From contig CAJOGI010000002.1 of the NCBI GenBank assembly GCA_905234075.1, positions 1 to 64,000 on the forward strand: DNA of 64,000 nucleotides, given 5' to 3'. The notes under the pieces were generated by a model. That model did no database searches. It was not told the origin of the DNA and was given only the letters and a program-made list of their open reading frames with translations. The stretch comes from an uncultured Synergistales bacterium (GTDB lineage: Bacteria > Synergistota > Synergistia > Synergistales > Aminobacteriaceae). Positions 7,834 through 16,452 of this stretch are shown here, one piece after another; position 1 is the first letter of the stretch; each line of letters begins with the position of its first letter. The position numbers were made by a program, and so were the translations under genes.

Positions 7834-7909
7834 GCCGGTGTAGCTCAGCTGGTAGAGCAGCTGACTTGTAATCAGCAGGTCGGAGGTTCAAGTCCCCTCG
7901 CCGGCTCCA
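7834..7909 (+). tRNA. tRNA-Thr (anticodon TGT)
   Basis: A 76-nt cloverleaf beginning GCCGGTG and ending CGCCGGC-T-CCA, with CCA encoded. The anticodon arm CTGAC-TTGTAAT-... reads anticodon TGT, and the T arm contains GGTTCAAGTCC. First of a three-tRNA cluster 39 bases after the vWA gene. Confidence 0.95.
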
Positions 7910-7927
7910 GTGAAAGAAGATTATTAC

Positions 7928-8013
7928 GGTGGAATGGCCGAGTGGTCAATGGCAACAGACTGTAAATCTGTCGACGGGAGTCTACCATGGTTCAAATCCA
8001 TGTTCCACCACCA
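7928..8013 (+). tRNA. tRNA-Tyr (anticodon GTA)
   Basis: An 86-nt class II tRNA with acceptor stem GGTGGAA/TTCCACC, an anticodon arm CAGAC-TGTAAAT-CTG giving GTA, a long variable arm (CGACGGGAGTCTACC) and encoded CCA. It sits 18 bases after tRNA-Thr(TGT). Confidence 0.95.
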
Positions 8014-8025
8014 TTTTTTTATAAA

Positions 8026-8101
8026 GCCGATTTAGCTCAGCCGGCAGAGCACATCCATGGTAAGGATGGGGTCTTCGGTTCAAATCCGAAAATCGGCTCC
8101 A
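8026..8101 (+). tRNA. tRNA-Thr (anticodon GGT)
   Basis: A 76-nt tRNA with acceptor GCCGATT/AATCGGC, anticodon arm CATCC-ATGGTAA-GGATG giving GGT, and encoded CCA. With the TGT isoacceptor it covers the threonine codons except perhaps efficient ACG reading. Last gene of the cluster. Confidence 0.95.
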
Positions 8102-8147
8102 GAAATTAAAAATAAATTTTAAGTATTTCATAGAAAAAGTCATTCTG

Positions 8148-8169
8148 CCGCCTTGAAAGCGGTTTTTTT
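8148..8169 (+). terminator. Terminator of the tRNA cluster
   Basis: CCGC (8148-8151) pairs with GCGG (8159-8162) across a 7-base loop and is followed by seven T, a Rho-independent terminator 46 bases after the last tRNA. Confidence 0.75.
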
Positions 8170-8309
8170 GTTATTGAAGCGCAAAAAATAAATCAAAAAA
8201 ATTTTTTCATGTCTTATTTATCCCTTAAGTGTATTATAATTAAAATTAATTTCATTCCAAACAAACTAGAAAAGTAAAAAATAAAATTCTTAGAAAGGAG
8301 AGATTTATT

Positions 8310-9809
8310 TTGCCGGAAAAAAATATCCTTGAGATGAAGGATATAACTATGCAGTTTCCGGGAGTAAAAGCTCTTGACGGAGTAAACTTTTCACTCAGAG
8401 AGGGCGAAATTCATTCTCTTCTGGGCGAGAACGGCGCAGGAAAATCGACGCTTATAAAATGCCTCACGGGCGTTAATTATATGGACAGCGGAAAAATTTT
8501 TCTCGACGGAAAAGAAATCGCCCCCTCCAACCCCGGCGAAGCTATCGAGTGCGGAATATCGACAGTTTTCCAAGAAGTCAACCTTTGCCCTAATCTAAGC
8601 GTCGCTGAAAATATTTTCGTTGGCCGTCAGCCCATGAAGCACGGACAAATTGACTGGCGCGAAATTAACAAGAGAGCGTCGGAGTTAATGTCGCGCTTTC
8701 ATCTTGACATCGACGTAACGAGGCCGCTCTCATATTATTCTACGGCCATTCAGCAGATGACTTCGATAGCCCGCGCGGTTGACATCAAGGCAAAAATTTT
8801 AATTCTTGATGAGCCGACAAGCTCCCTTGATGAAAACGAAGTGCAATTATTATTCAACGTCATGCGCGAACTTAAAGCCGGCGGCATGGGAATAATTTTC
8901 ATAACGCACTTTTTAGATCAGATCTACGCCGTATCGGACAGAATGACGATCTTGCGCAACGGTCATTTAATCGGAACGTATAACATTGACGAGCTTACAA
9001 AATTTGAACTCGTTACGAAAATGGTCGGCAAGGACATGGACGTAATATTTAATTTGAAACGCGCCGACGTTGCTCCCGATTCAAAGATTATGCTCAACGC
9101 TGAACACATTGGCGACGGACGAATTAACGACATTTCCGTAACTCTCAAGAAGGGCGAATTAATAGGCTTCGCAGGACTTTTAGGGAGCGGAAGAACGGAG
9201 ACCGCCGAGATGCTTTTCGGAGCGAGCAAAATTGCGACAGGCGAAATTTTCCTTGACGGCGAAAAAATAAATTTGAACAGACCCTTTGACGCTATAAAAG
9301 TCCGCATTGCTTTCTGCCCTGAAGACCGCAAGCGCGACGGAATAATCGGCGACTTATCAATCCGCGAAAATATCATGCTCGCCGTGCAGTCTCGAAAAGG
9401 TTTCATGAAGCCCATGACTCGTCAGGAGCAGACAGACCTCGCAAATAAATACATAAAACTTTTGGGAATTGCCACGCCCGACTGTGAAAAGAAAGCCGGC
9501 GAATTATCCGGAGGCAATCAGCAGAAAGTCATTTTAGCGCGGTGGATGGCAGCTCAGCCGAAAGTTTTAATTCTCGACGAGCCTACACGCGGAATAGACA
9601 TCGGAGCAAAGGCAGAAATTCAAAGATTGATGCTTGAGATGTGCGGCGAGGGTGTGTCTGTAATTTTCATAAGCTCTGAACTTGACGAGATCATTCGCTG
9701 CTCAAACAGGATCGTAATCATGAGAGACCGTGCAAAAGTTGCCGAAGTTGACGGCTCTTCATGCACTCAGCAGGATATTTTGAAGATAATCGCAGAAGGA
9801 GCCGCTTAA
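8310..9809 (+). CDS. Sugar ABC importer ATPase (YtfR/RbsA/AraG type)
   Basis: A 499-residue fused double nucleotide-binding protein. The first half has Walker A GENGAGKST (about 39-47) and Walker B ILILDEPTSSLD; the second half has a degenerate P-loop (LLGSGRTE) and the signature LSGGNQQK with DEPTRGIDIGA. This two-domain form energises CUT2-family monosaccharide importers. The start is TTG at 8310 with AAAGGAGAG upstream. The two permeases that follow are distinctly YtfT- and YjfF-like, and the binding protein at 15.3 kb is YtfQ-like, a set known for galactofuranose in E. coli. Here the linked AraA and AraD point to arabinose, possibly as the furanose. Confidence 0.9.
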   Translation: MPEKNILEMKDITMQFPGVKALDGVNFSLREGEIHSLLGENGAGKSTLIKCLTGVNYMDSGKIFLDGKEIAPSNPGEAIECGISTVFQEVNLCPNLSVAENIFVGRQPMKHGQIDWREINKRASELMSRFHLDIDVTRPLSYYSTAIQQMTSIARAVDIKAKILILDEPTSSLDENEVQLLFNVMRELKAGGMGIIFITHFLDQIYAVSDRMTILRNGHLIGTYNIDELTKFELVTKMVGKDMDVIFNLKRADVAPDSKIMLNAEHIGDGRINDISVTLKKGELIGFAGLLGSGRTETAEMLFGASKIATGEIFLDGEKINLNRPFDAIKVRIAFCPEDRKRDGIIGDLSIRENIMLAVQSRKGFMKPMTRQEQTDLANKYIKLLGIATPDCEKKAGELSGGNQQKVILARWMAAQPKVLILDEPTRGIDIGAKAEIQRLMLEMCGEGVSVIFISSELDEIIRCSNRIVIMRDRAKVAEVDGSSCTQQDILKIIAEGAA

Positions 9810-9811
9810 CA

Positions 9812-9842
9812 GGTAGGAGTTAGGAGTTAGGAGGTAGGAGTT
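9812..9842 (+). repeat. TAGGAGT heptamer array
   Basis: Four tandem units (GGTAGGAGT, TAGGAGT, TAGGAGG, TAGGAGT) fill the gap between the ATPase stop codon and the next ATG. The last AGGAG lies at usable Shine-Dalgarno distance from the ATG at 9851, so the repeat may serve as the ribosome site of the permease gene. Confidence 0.75.
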
Positions 9843-9850
9843 AAAAAAAA

Positions 9851-10924
9851 ATGAAAAAGAAAAATTTTGATTTATCAGGCTTAATGCAGTCAAAAGTAAC
9901 TTGGGCGGTGATTGCGGAAGCGTTAATTTTGTTGGTATGTTTTTTAATACGCCCGGATTTTTTCAGCATAAGTTATCAGCCGTCAACGGGAATGTTATAC
10001 GGAAGTTTGATTGACATCGTGAATAGATCTGCAGAAATAACTATTATTGCGATGGGAATGACTTTAGTTATCGCGTTGGGCGGAACGGATCTTTCAGTCG
10101 GCGCGTTAGTTGCAGTCGCCGGAGCAATAGCGTTAAAATTTTTGCGCTGGGACGTCCTCACTTATAACACTCCCGGCGATTACAGCGTATGCCCTTATAT
10201 TTTGGTATTAACAGTGCCGCTGATAGTCTGTGCTTTAATGGGACTGTTCAACGGTTTTCTCGTAGCTAAGGGCGGTATTCAGCCAATCATAGCGACGTTA
10301 ATATTAATGGTATGCGGACGCGGAGTTGCGCAGATTTTGACGGACGGAAAACAATTTACAACAGGTTATTCGCCGTTTAGAATAATAGGTCAGGGAAGTT
10401 TTCTTTATCTGCCGATGCCGATTATAATCACGATAGTTGTAGTTATCGCCGTAGCTTTATTCACACGCAGGACGGCCTTCGGAGCATTCGTTGAGTCTGT
10501 CGGTGTCAACGCAAGCGCGAGCAGGCTTTCAGGAATAAAAGCAGACACCGTAATATTAATCGTGTTCATGATTACGGGCTTGTTATCGGGAATTGCAGGA
10601 CTGATTTATTCAAGCCGTATAATGTCAAACGATTCTAACAACGCCGGATTAAATTTTGAGATGGACGCAATTTTAGCGGTCGTTATCGGCGGAACGAACA
10701 TGGCAGGCGGACGCTTCAGCCTTGCCGGAACTGTCGTAGGCTCGTTGATAATCCGCACAATCGTAACGTTTGTATATTACTTTGGAATTGTCGCGGAGGC
10801 CACGATGGCTTTCAAAGCGTTAATAATTGCCGTCGTCATTGTCCTTCAGTCAGAGCCCGTGAGAAAATATTTTGCAAAACGGGCCACTCTCAAAGCCGCG
10901 AGATTAGGAGGCCAAGCCGCATGA
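9851..10924 (+). CDS. Sugar ABC importer permease (YtfT-like)
   Basis: A 357-residue hydrophobic protein with about 8-10 membrane segments and the RbsC/YtfT family motif ALGGTDLSVGALVAVAGAI around residues 75-95, plus VIGGTNMAGGRFSLAGT near residue 285. The long first loop (FSISYQPSTGMLYGSLIDIV) matches YtfT more than RbsC. It would form the inner-membrane channel with the YjfF-like partner. Its end overlaps the next gene by four bases (ATGA), so the two permeases are translationally coupled. Confidence 0.88.
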   Translation: MKKKNFDLSGLMQSKVTWAVIAEALILLVCFLIRPDFFSISYQPSTGMLYGSLIDIVNRSAEITIIAMGMTLVIALGGTDLSVGALVAVAGAIALKFLRWDVLTYNTPGDYSVCPYILVLTVPLIVCALMGLFNGFLVAKGGIQPIIATLILMVCGRGVAQILTDGKQFTTGYSPFRIIGQGSFLYLPMPIIITIVVVIAVALFTRRTAFGAFVESVGVNASASRLSGIKADTVILIVFMITGLLSGIAGLIYSSRIMSNDSNNAGLNFEMDAILAVVIGGTNMAGGRFSLAGTVVGSLIIRTIVTFVYYFGIVAEATMAFKALIIAVVIVLQSEPVRKYFAKRATLKAARLGGQAA

Positions 10925-11952
10925 AAAATAAGCAGACATTATTCAACAAGCTGACAAATCCAAAATATATAATGGTCTACGCAACGATAGGAATATTTTT
11001 AATTATTTATGCCTTCGGAGCGTTTGTCTACGGCGATAAGGGCTTCACTACCGTCAGAACTTTTGTAAATCTTTTCATTGACAACGCCTATTTTGGAATT
11101 TCAGCCGTCGGAATGACAATGGTATTAATCACGGGCGGAATTGACCTGTCAGTCGGCGCGGTAGCTTCATTGACGGGAATGTTCATAGCTTACGGCACTT
11201 CAGTTCTTGGGCTTCACCCTTTAACTTGTATCGCGGCAGCTCTCGTAATGGGCGTAAGTCTTGGTTTGTTAATGGGCTGGGTAATCCATTACTTGAACGT
11301 CCCTGCATTTATAACGACATTGACGGGAATGTTTTTCGCTCGCGGTGTCTGTTCATTAATAAGCCGTGAGTCGATAGATATTCATCACCCGTTCTTTGAT
11401 GCGCTGGCAAGCTGGAAAATTTATCTCATGCGTTACGCTGACGGGCATTGGGTGAGAATAAAGCCGATAGCGTTTATAAATTTCAACGTAATTTTATTTT
11501 TGGTAATGATAGCGATCGGGACTTTTATTCTTCAAAAAACGCGCTTCGGACGCAACATTTACGCAATCGGAGGCAACGAACAGTCAGCTTCGTTAATGGG
11601 GCTTCCCGTCGGGCGCACAAAAGTTTTAGTGTACGGTTTCAACGGATTATGCTCAGTGCTTGCAGGAATTTCATACGCTCTTTATGTTAAAAGCGGCTGG
11701 AATTTGTCTTTGCAGGGCGGAGAGCTTGAAGTCATAACATGCGCGGTCATCGGCGGAACGTTATTAACCGGCGGAGTAGGCTATATGATTGGTACGTTGT
11801 TCGGCGTTTTGTTGAAGTCAATAATACCGGCATTGATTACGTTCAACGGGAATTTACTTTCATGGTGGGGTAAAATTGCAACAGGATTATTATTGTTGCT
11901 TTTTATTTGCATACAGCGTTTTGTAGTAACATCATCATCAGGACGAAAATAA
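10921..11952 (+). CDS. Sugar ABC importer permease (YjfF-like)
   Basis: A 343-residue CUT2 permease with multiple membrane helices. The motif GMTMVLITGGIDLSVGAVAS (about 62-81) and the VIGGTLLTGGVGYMIGT segment near residue 276 are conserved in YjfF/AraH/RbsC proteins. It starts inside the stop codon of the preceding permease (ATGA overlap). It completes a heteromeric channel; most ribose-type systems use a single permease, while the YtfT-YjfF pair is a feature of the galactofuranose type. Confidence 0.87.
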   Translation: MKNKQTLFNKLTNPKYIMVYATIGIFLIIYAFGAFVYGDKGFTTVRTFVNLFIDNAYFGISAVGMTMVLITGGIDLSVGAVASLTGMFIAYGTSVLGLHPLTCIAAALVMGVSLGLLMGWVIHYLNVPAFITTLTGMFFARGVCSLISRESIDIHHPFFDALASWKIYLMRYADGHWVRIKPIAFINFNVILFLVMIAIGTFILQKTRFGRNIYAIGGNEQSASLMGLPVGRTKVLVYGFNGLCSVLAGISYALYVKSGWNLSLQGGELEVITCAVIGGTLLTGGVGYMIGTLFGVLLKSIIPALITFNGNLLSWWGKIATGLLLLLFICIQRFVVTSSSGRK

Positions 11953-11967
11953 AAAGGAGTGAACTTT

Positions 11968-13443
11968 TTGAGTATCAAAGATTATGAATTTTGGTTTGTA
12001 GTAGGCAGTCAGTTTTTGTACGGCCCGGAAGTTCTTGAGACAGTTGCCAAGCGTGCGCAGGAAATGACGGACAAGTTAAACGCTTCGGGAAATCTGCCCT
12101 GCAAAGTAGTTTACAAAGTTACAGCCAAGACAAACGCAGAAATAACGGACGTAATCCGCGAAGCTAATTACGACAAGAAATGCGCCGGAATTATCACGTG
12201 GTGTCATACGTTCAGCCCGTCAAAGATGTGGATCAACGGCCTTGCAAATTTACAAAAGGCTTGGTGTCATTTTGCAACGCAGTATAACCGCGAAATCCCT
12301 AACGAAGAGATCGACATGGACTTCATGAACTTGAATCAGGCTGCTCACGGCGACAGGGAACACGGCTTCATTGGTGCAAGGCTTAGAGCCGCGAGAAAGA
12401 TTATCGCAGGATTTTGGCAGGACGAGGACGTTCAGAAGCGTTTAGGAAAATGGATGAGAGCCGCCGCAGGCGCGGAGTTTTCAAAATCTCTCAAGATTAT
12501 GCGCTTTGGCGACAACATGCGCGAAGTTGCAGTTACTGAGGGTGATAAGGTAGAGACACAAATCAAGCTCGGCTGGCAGGTCAACACTTGGCCCGTCGGT
12601 ACGCTTGTTAAAGTCATGAACGAAGTAACTGAAGCAGAAATTGACGCACTAATGAAAGAGTATGAAACTCTTTACGAAATGGCGACAGATGATATTGAGA
12701 CTGTACGCTATCAGGCGCGTGAAGAGATAGCAATGAAAAAGATGTTGGATAAGGAAGGCTGTAAGGCATTCTCAAATACTTTCCAAGACCTTTACGGAAT
12801 GAAGCAGTTACCGGGCATTGCATCACAGCATTTATTAGCGTCGGGCTACGGCTACGGAGCTGAGGGAGATTGGAAAGTCTCCGGCATGACTGCTATTATA
12901 AAATTCATGACTGAAGGCCAAAAGGGCGGAAGTGCTTTCATGGAGGATTATACTTATCATCTTGTTGAGGGCAGCGAATACAGCTTGGGGGCGCATATGC
13001 TTGAGGTATGTCCGTCAGTCGCGGCCGCTAAACCTAGAATTGAAGTTCACCCGTTAGGTATCGGCGACAGAGAAGACCCTGCGCGTCTTGTCTTTGAAGG
13101 GCACGAAGGAAAAGCCGTTGTCGTGAGTTTAATTGACATGGGCGGACGTTTGCGTTTAATATGTCAGGATATTGAATGCGTCAAGCCGATTATGCCTATG
13201 CCTAACTTGCCTGTAGCCCGTGTAATGTGGCGTGCAATGCCCAACTTGAAGACCGGGCTTGAATGCTGGATACTGGCAGGCGGCGCACATCATTCAGTTT
13301 TATCTTATGATGTTGATGCGGAACAAATGAAGGACTGGGCGCGTATCATGGACATTGAGTTTGTACACATTGACAAGGATACAACGCCGGAGAAACTGGA
13401 ACACGATTTATTTTTATCTGATTTAGCTTGGAGGCTGAAATAA
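11968..13443 (+). CDS. araA: L-arabinose isomerase
   Basis: Converts L-arabinose to L-ribulose, using a divalent metal (Mn) in the cytoplasm. The protein is about 491 residues, starting at TTG (11968) as [20 protein letters not shown], which aligns with the AraA N-terminus (YEVWFVIGSQHLYG). A GTG at 11959 is part of the AAAGGAG ribosome site and is not used. Other family marks are [26 protein letters not shown] and FMEDYTYHL. Metal-binding residues (the Glu and His around [16 protein letters not shown] and GGAHHSVLS) are present. It follows the permease by 15 bases and is clearly in the same operon. Confidence 0.95.
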   Translation: MSIKDYEFWFVVGSQFLYGPEVLETVAKRAQEMTDKLNASGNLPCKVVYKVTAKTNAEITDVIREANYDKKCAGIITWCHTFSPSKMWINGLANLQKAWCHFATQYNREIPNEEIDMDFMNLNQAAHGDREHGFIGARLRAARKIIAGFWQDEDVQKRLGKWMRAAAGAEFSKSLKIMRFGDNMREVAVTEGDKVETQIKLGWQVNTWPVGTLVKVMNEVTEAEIDALMKEYETLYEMATDDIETVRYQAREEIAMKKMLDKEGCKAFSNTFQDLYGMKQLPGIASQHLLASGYGYGAEGDWKVSGMTAIIKFMTEGQKGGSAFMEDYTYHLVEGSEYSLGAHMLEVCPSVAAAKPRIEVHPLGIGDREDPARLVFEGHEGKAVVVSLIDMGGRLRLICQDIECVKPIMPMPNLPVARVMWRAMPNLKTGLECWILAGGAHHSVLSYDVDAEQMKDWARIMDIEFVHIDKDTTPEKLEHDLFLSDLAWRLK

Positions 13444-13445
13444 TT

Positions 13446-14150
13446 ATGATGCTTGAAAAATTACGCGAGGAAGTTTATATCGCAAACATGGAACTTCCCA
13501 AGAGGGGTCTTGTAACTTACACTTGGGGCAACGTCAGCGGAATTGACCGCGAGAAAAATCTCATGGTCATAAAACCGTCAGGGGTTGACTACGAAAATCT
13601 GAAGCCTGAAAACCTCGTTGTAGTTGACATGAATAACAATGTTGTTGAAGGCGATTTCAATCCCTCATCGGACACAAAGACCCACGTTGAACTTTACAAG
13701 GCTTTTCCGAAACTCGGAGGCATTGTACACACTCACAGCTCGCACGCCGTTGCTTGGGCACAGGCAGGAAAAGACATTCCTGCGTTCGGAACGACACAGG
13801 CCGATTATTTTTACGGGCGCGTTCCTTGCACAAGAAGTCTGACTGCGGACGAAGTCAACAGCGACTACGAATTTAACACGGGCAAAGTAATCATTGAGAC
13901 TTTCAATGAAAGAAAGCTCGACCCTGTTGCAGTGCCCGGAGTTATCTGCCGTAATCACGGGCCTTTCACGTGGGGGAAAGATGCCGCGCAGGCCGTCTAT
14001 CATGCCGTTGTTCTTGAAGAAGTCGCGAAAATGGCGATGTATACAATCACGATTGCCCCGAACACTCCTGAAGCTCCGCAGTATATTTTTGACAAGCACT
14101 ACATGCGCAAGCACGGGCCTAACGCCTACTACGGACAGGGAAAACATTAA
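13446..14150 (+). CDS. araD: L-ribulose-5-phosphate 4-epimerase
   Basis: Converts L-ribulose 5-phosphate to D-xylulose 5-phosphate. About 234 residues, starting at ATG 13446 (or 13449); GGAGG at 13429-13433 is the ribosome site. The class II aldolase/epimerase signatures are visible: [47 protein letters not shown] and the zinc ligands [14 protein letters not shown], with a third histidine in [11 protein letters not shown]. It begins two bases after the araA stop codon, so araA and araD are coupled. Confidence 0.94.
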   Translation: MMLEKLREEVYIANMELPKRGLVTYTWGNVSGIDREKNLMVIKPSGVDYENLKPENLVVVDMNNNVVEGDFNPSSDTKTHVELYKAFPKLGGIVHTHSSHAVAWAQAGKDIPAFGTTQADYFYGRVPCTRSLTADEVNSDYEFNTGKVIIETFNERKLDPVAVPGVICRNHGPFTWGKDAAQAVYHAVVLEEVAKMAMYTITIAPNTPEAPQYIFDKHYMRKHGPNAYYGQGKH

Positions 14151-14153
14151 GAT

Positions 14154-14191
14154 TATAGGGTTAGGAATGAGGAGTAAGGGGTTAGGAGTTA
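14154..14191. repeat. TAGGAGT-type heptamer array between araD and galM
   Basis: Degenerate units TAGGGT, TAGGAATG, AGGAGTA and TTAGGAGT occupy most of the short space between the convergent araD and epimerase genes. Confidence 0.6.
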
Positions 14192-14200
14192 TAAAGACTT

Positions 14201-15235
14201 TTACTTTCCCACGCTTAACTTAAATTCAATGAAGCATGAAACGGGCTGGCCGGCTTTAGCGATTGCGCTGGGGAAGGCCGGCTCGTTTACTGCGTTCGGG
14301 AACTGCTGACACTCAAGCGCGAAGCCGTCATGGTCGTTATAAAATGCTCCGCCTTTGCCTCGCGTGTGGCCGATAGAATTTCCCGTATAGAATTGAAGCG
14401 CGGGCATGTCCGAAGAAACTTCCAGCCTAATGCCGCTGACATCGCCTTCAGCAACAGCCGCAGGACGCTTCGAGTCCTTAATTTCAAAGCAGTGATCGAA
14501 GCCGCCCCTAGCCCTTATGATTTCGGGCGAGTATTCTAAAATTCTGTCAATGATTTTTCTCTCGGTTCTGAAATCAAATGACGTTCCCTCGACGCTCACG
14601 GTCGGAGCAAGCGCGAGAATACCGTCATCAGCCTTGCAATATTTTTCCGCGTTAATTTTCATGCTGTGATTTAATATGCTCCCTTTGCCGTGCCCGTTGA
14701 GGTTGAAATAATTATGGTTAGTTATGTTCGCGGGCGTGTCGTGGTCGCAGACATATTCATAATCAAATCTCAATGCGCCGTTCTTGAAGGTCGTTTTGAT
14801 TGTTAAATCAAAATTTCCCGGAAAGCCCTCGTCCAAGTCAGGGCTGTGAAGTTTGAAAATTACGCAGTCGCCTGAAATTTCTGACGAGTATATTTTTTTC
14901 CCGAAGCCGTGAAAACCTCCGTGCAGGGTGTTATTTCCGTTGTTGCGCGGTAAATGGTAGGTTACGCCGTTCAAAACGAATTTGCCGTCTTTAATTCTGT
15001 TTGCGTAGCGTCCGACAGTCGCTCCGAAGTTTCTCGTGTCGTTCAAATATTCTTCGAGTGTGTCGTAGCCGAGTGCAACATCGCGGAGCTTTCCGTCTTT
15101 GTCAAAGACATTCATTTCAATAATTGCGCAAGCGTATTCAGATATTACAACGCTTTGCCCCTTTTCGTCGGTCAGGGCGTAGTTAAAAACTTTTTTTCCC
15201 TCCGGCGTAGTTCCAAATAAAATTTTAGAAATCAT
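14201..15235 (-). CDS. galM: Aldose 1-epimerase (mutarotase)
   Basis: A 344-residue beta-sandwich epimerase that interconverts alpha and beta anomers of aldoses so they enter catabolism quickly. The N-terminal RYANRIKDGKF, TLHGGFHGFGKKIY and NHNYFNLNGHG carry the substrate arginine and the catalytic base and acid histidines; the C-terminal FALECQQFPNAVNEP holds the catalytic glutamate. It is the only minus-strand gene in the arabinose region and diverges from the binding-protein gene at 15351. The substrate is presumably arabinose or a related hexose; a promoter pair must lie at 15236-15350. Confidence 0.9.
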   Translation of the reverse strand: MISKILFGTTPEGKKVFNYALTDEKGQSVVISEYACAIIEMNVFDKDGKLRDVALGYDTLEEYLNDTRNFGATVGRYANRIKDGKFVLNGVTYHLPRNNGNNTLHGGFHGFGKKIYSSEISGDCVIFKLHSPDLDEGFPGNFDLTIKTTFKNGALRFDYEYVCDHDTPANITNHNYFNLNGHGKGSILNHSMKINAEKYCKADDGILALAPTVSVEGTSFDFRTERKIIDRILEYSPEIIRARGGFDHCFEIKDSKRPAAVAEGDVSGIRLEVSSDMPALQFYTGNSIGHTRGKGGAFYNDHDGFALECQQFPNAVNEPAFPSAIAKAGQPVSCFIEFKLSVGK

Positions 15236-15307
15236 GAATTTTACGCTCCCTAAAAATTGAATTTTAAGTGTAAGATTTTAATTAATTCACATTATACTAT
15301 TTTCAAA

Positions 15308-15330
15308 AATTTTATATCGGGTAAAGCCCG
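15308..15330 (+). promoter_or_regulatory. Small hairpin in the leader of the YtfQ-like gene
   Basis: CGGG-TAAAG-CCCG forms a short stem just before the GGAGGG ribosome site of the gene at 15351. It could tune translation; no known riboswitch is recognisable. Confidence 0.3.
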
Positions 15331-15350
15331 AATGGAGGGAATTTTCTATT

Positions 15351-16343
15351 ATGAAGAAAGTTTTATTTCTTACCATTGCGCTCGTAGTGCTTTTCTGTGT
15401 CTCTGCGGCAAGTGCTAAAGATGTAGTCATTGCCTTCTCGCAGATTGGGCAGGAGTCCGACTGGCGCACCGCCAACACTGACGATTTACGCCATGCGATT
15501 GAAAGCCACCCCGGCTGGAAACTCGTCTATGACGACGGACAGCAGAAGCAGGAAAATCAGATTAAGGCTCTCCGAAACTTCATCACACAGAACGTTGACT
15601 ACATTCTCTTCACCGGCGTTGTCTCAACAGGCTGGGACGAAGTTCTTAAAGAAGTCAACGAGGCTGAAATTCCTTTGCTTTTAATCGACCGTATCCCGGA
15701 CTGCGCAGACAAAATTGATTATGTCGCAGCATTCGGCGGAGATTTTGTCGAAGAGGGCCGCCGTCAGGTTGCTTGGGCCGGCGAATATCTCAAGAAAATC
15801 GGCAAAGGCGACACTGATGTCAATATCGTAATCATGGAAGGAACAACAGGCGCGAGCGCACAGACCGGAAGAACCGAAGGAAACCTCAAAGCCTTGAAAG
15901 AATATCCGCACCTCAAACTCGTAGGCCAGCAGTCAGGAAACTTCACACGCGCTGAGGGTCAGGCAGTTATGGAGAGCTGGCTGAAGTCAATCGACAAAAT
16001 TGATGTACTCATTGCTCAGAATGACGACATGGCACTCGGAGCAATCGACGCAATCAAAGCCGCCGGAAAAGTTCCCGGAAAAGATATTATCATCGTGGGC
16101 TGCGACAGCGTTAAAGCGGCATTTGACACAATCGTTGCCGGCGAAATGAACTGCACCGTCGAATGCACTCCGCTTTATGGCAAATTCGTTGTCCCGACAA
16201 TCGAGGCTCTTATTCGCGGCGAAAAGTTTGACAAGACTGTCGTTCACCCTGAAGAGGGCGTTTTCGACATGGACGGCGGAATCGATTTAGGAACTGTTAA
16301 ATCAATCAAAGCCGCTGATGTAATCGCTACACGCCAGTATTAA
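15351..16343 (+). CDS. Sugar-binding protein of ABC importer 1 (YtfQ-like)
   Basis: A 330-residue periplasmic binding protein with a signal peptide (KKVLFLTIALVVLFCVSAASA, cleaved near residue 22). The mature part reads VVIAFSQIGQESDWRTAN and DGQQKQENQIKALRNFI, closely resembling E. coli YtfQ (FSQVGSESGWRAAE, DGQQKQENQIKAVRSF), which binds galactofuranose. NDDMALGAIDAIKAAGK and GCDSVKAAF are typical of the family. It is separated from its ATPase and permeases by araA, araD and galM. Given these neighbours arabinose is the likelier ligand. Confidence 0.88.
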   Translation: MKKVLFLTIALVVLFCVSAASAKDVVIAFSQIGQESDWRTANTDDLRHAIESHPGWKLVYDDGQQKQENQIKALRNFITQNVDYILFTGVVSTGWDEVLKEVNEAEIPLLLIDRIPDCADKIDYVAAFGGDFVEEGRRQVAWAGEYLKKIGKGDTDVNIVIMEGTTGASAQTGRTEGNLKALKEYPHLKLVGQQSGNFTRAEGQAVMESWLKSIDKIDVLIAQNDDMALGAIDAIKAAGKVPGKDIIIVGCDSVKAAFDTIVAGEMNCTVECTPLYGKFVVPTIEALIRGEKFDKTVVHPEEGVFDMDGGIDLGTVKSIKAADVIATRQY

Positions 16344-16349
16344 TAAGGA

Positions 16350-16394
16350 ATTAGGAGTGAGCCTGTCTGCCGGACAGGCAGGGAGTTAGGAGTT
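16350..16394 (+). repeat. Heptamer array interrupted by a GCCTGTC palindrome
   Basis: TTAGGAGTGA is followed by a perfect hairpin GCCTGTC-TGCCG-GACAGGC (16361-16379) and then GGGAGTTAGGAGTTA. A CTCC at 16408-16411 can pair with the array. Similar palindromes beside heptamers occur at 46138 and 54363. Confidence 0.65.
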
Positions 16395-16452
16395 AAAAGA
16401 ATTTCTGCTCCTTCACTCAAAATTTTATAAACGAAAGGAAAAAATTTTTACC

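Noticed and set aside
13894-14223. Out-of-frame reading frames inside araD and other genes
   Set aside because: They overlap strongly conserved enzymes and have no domains of their own.
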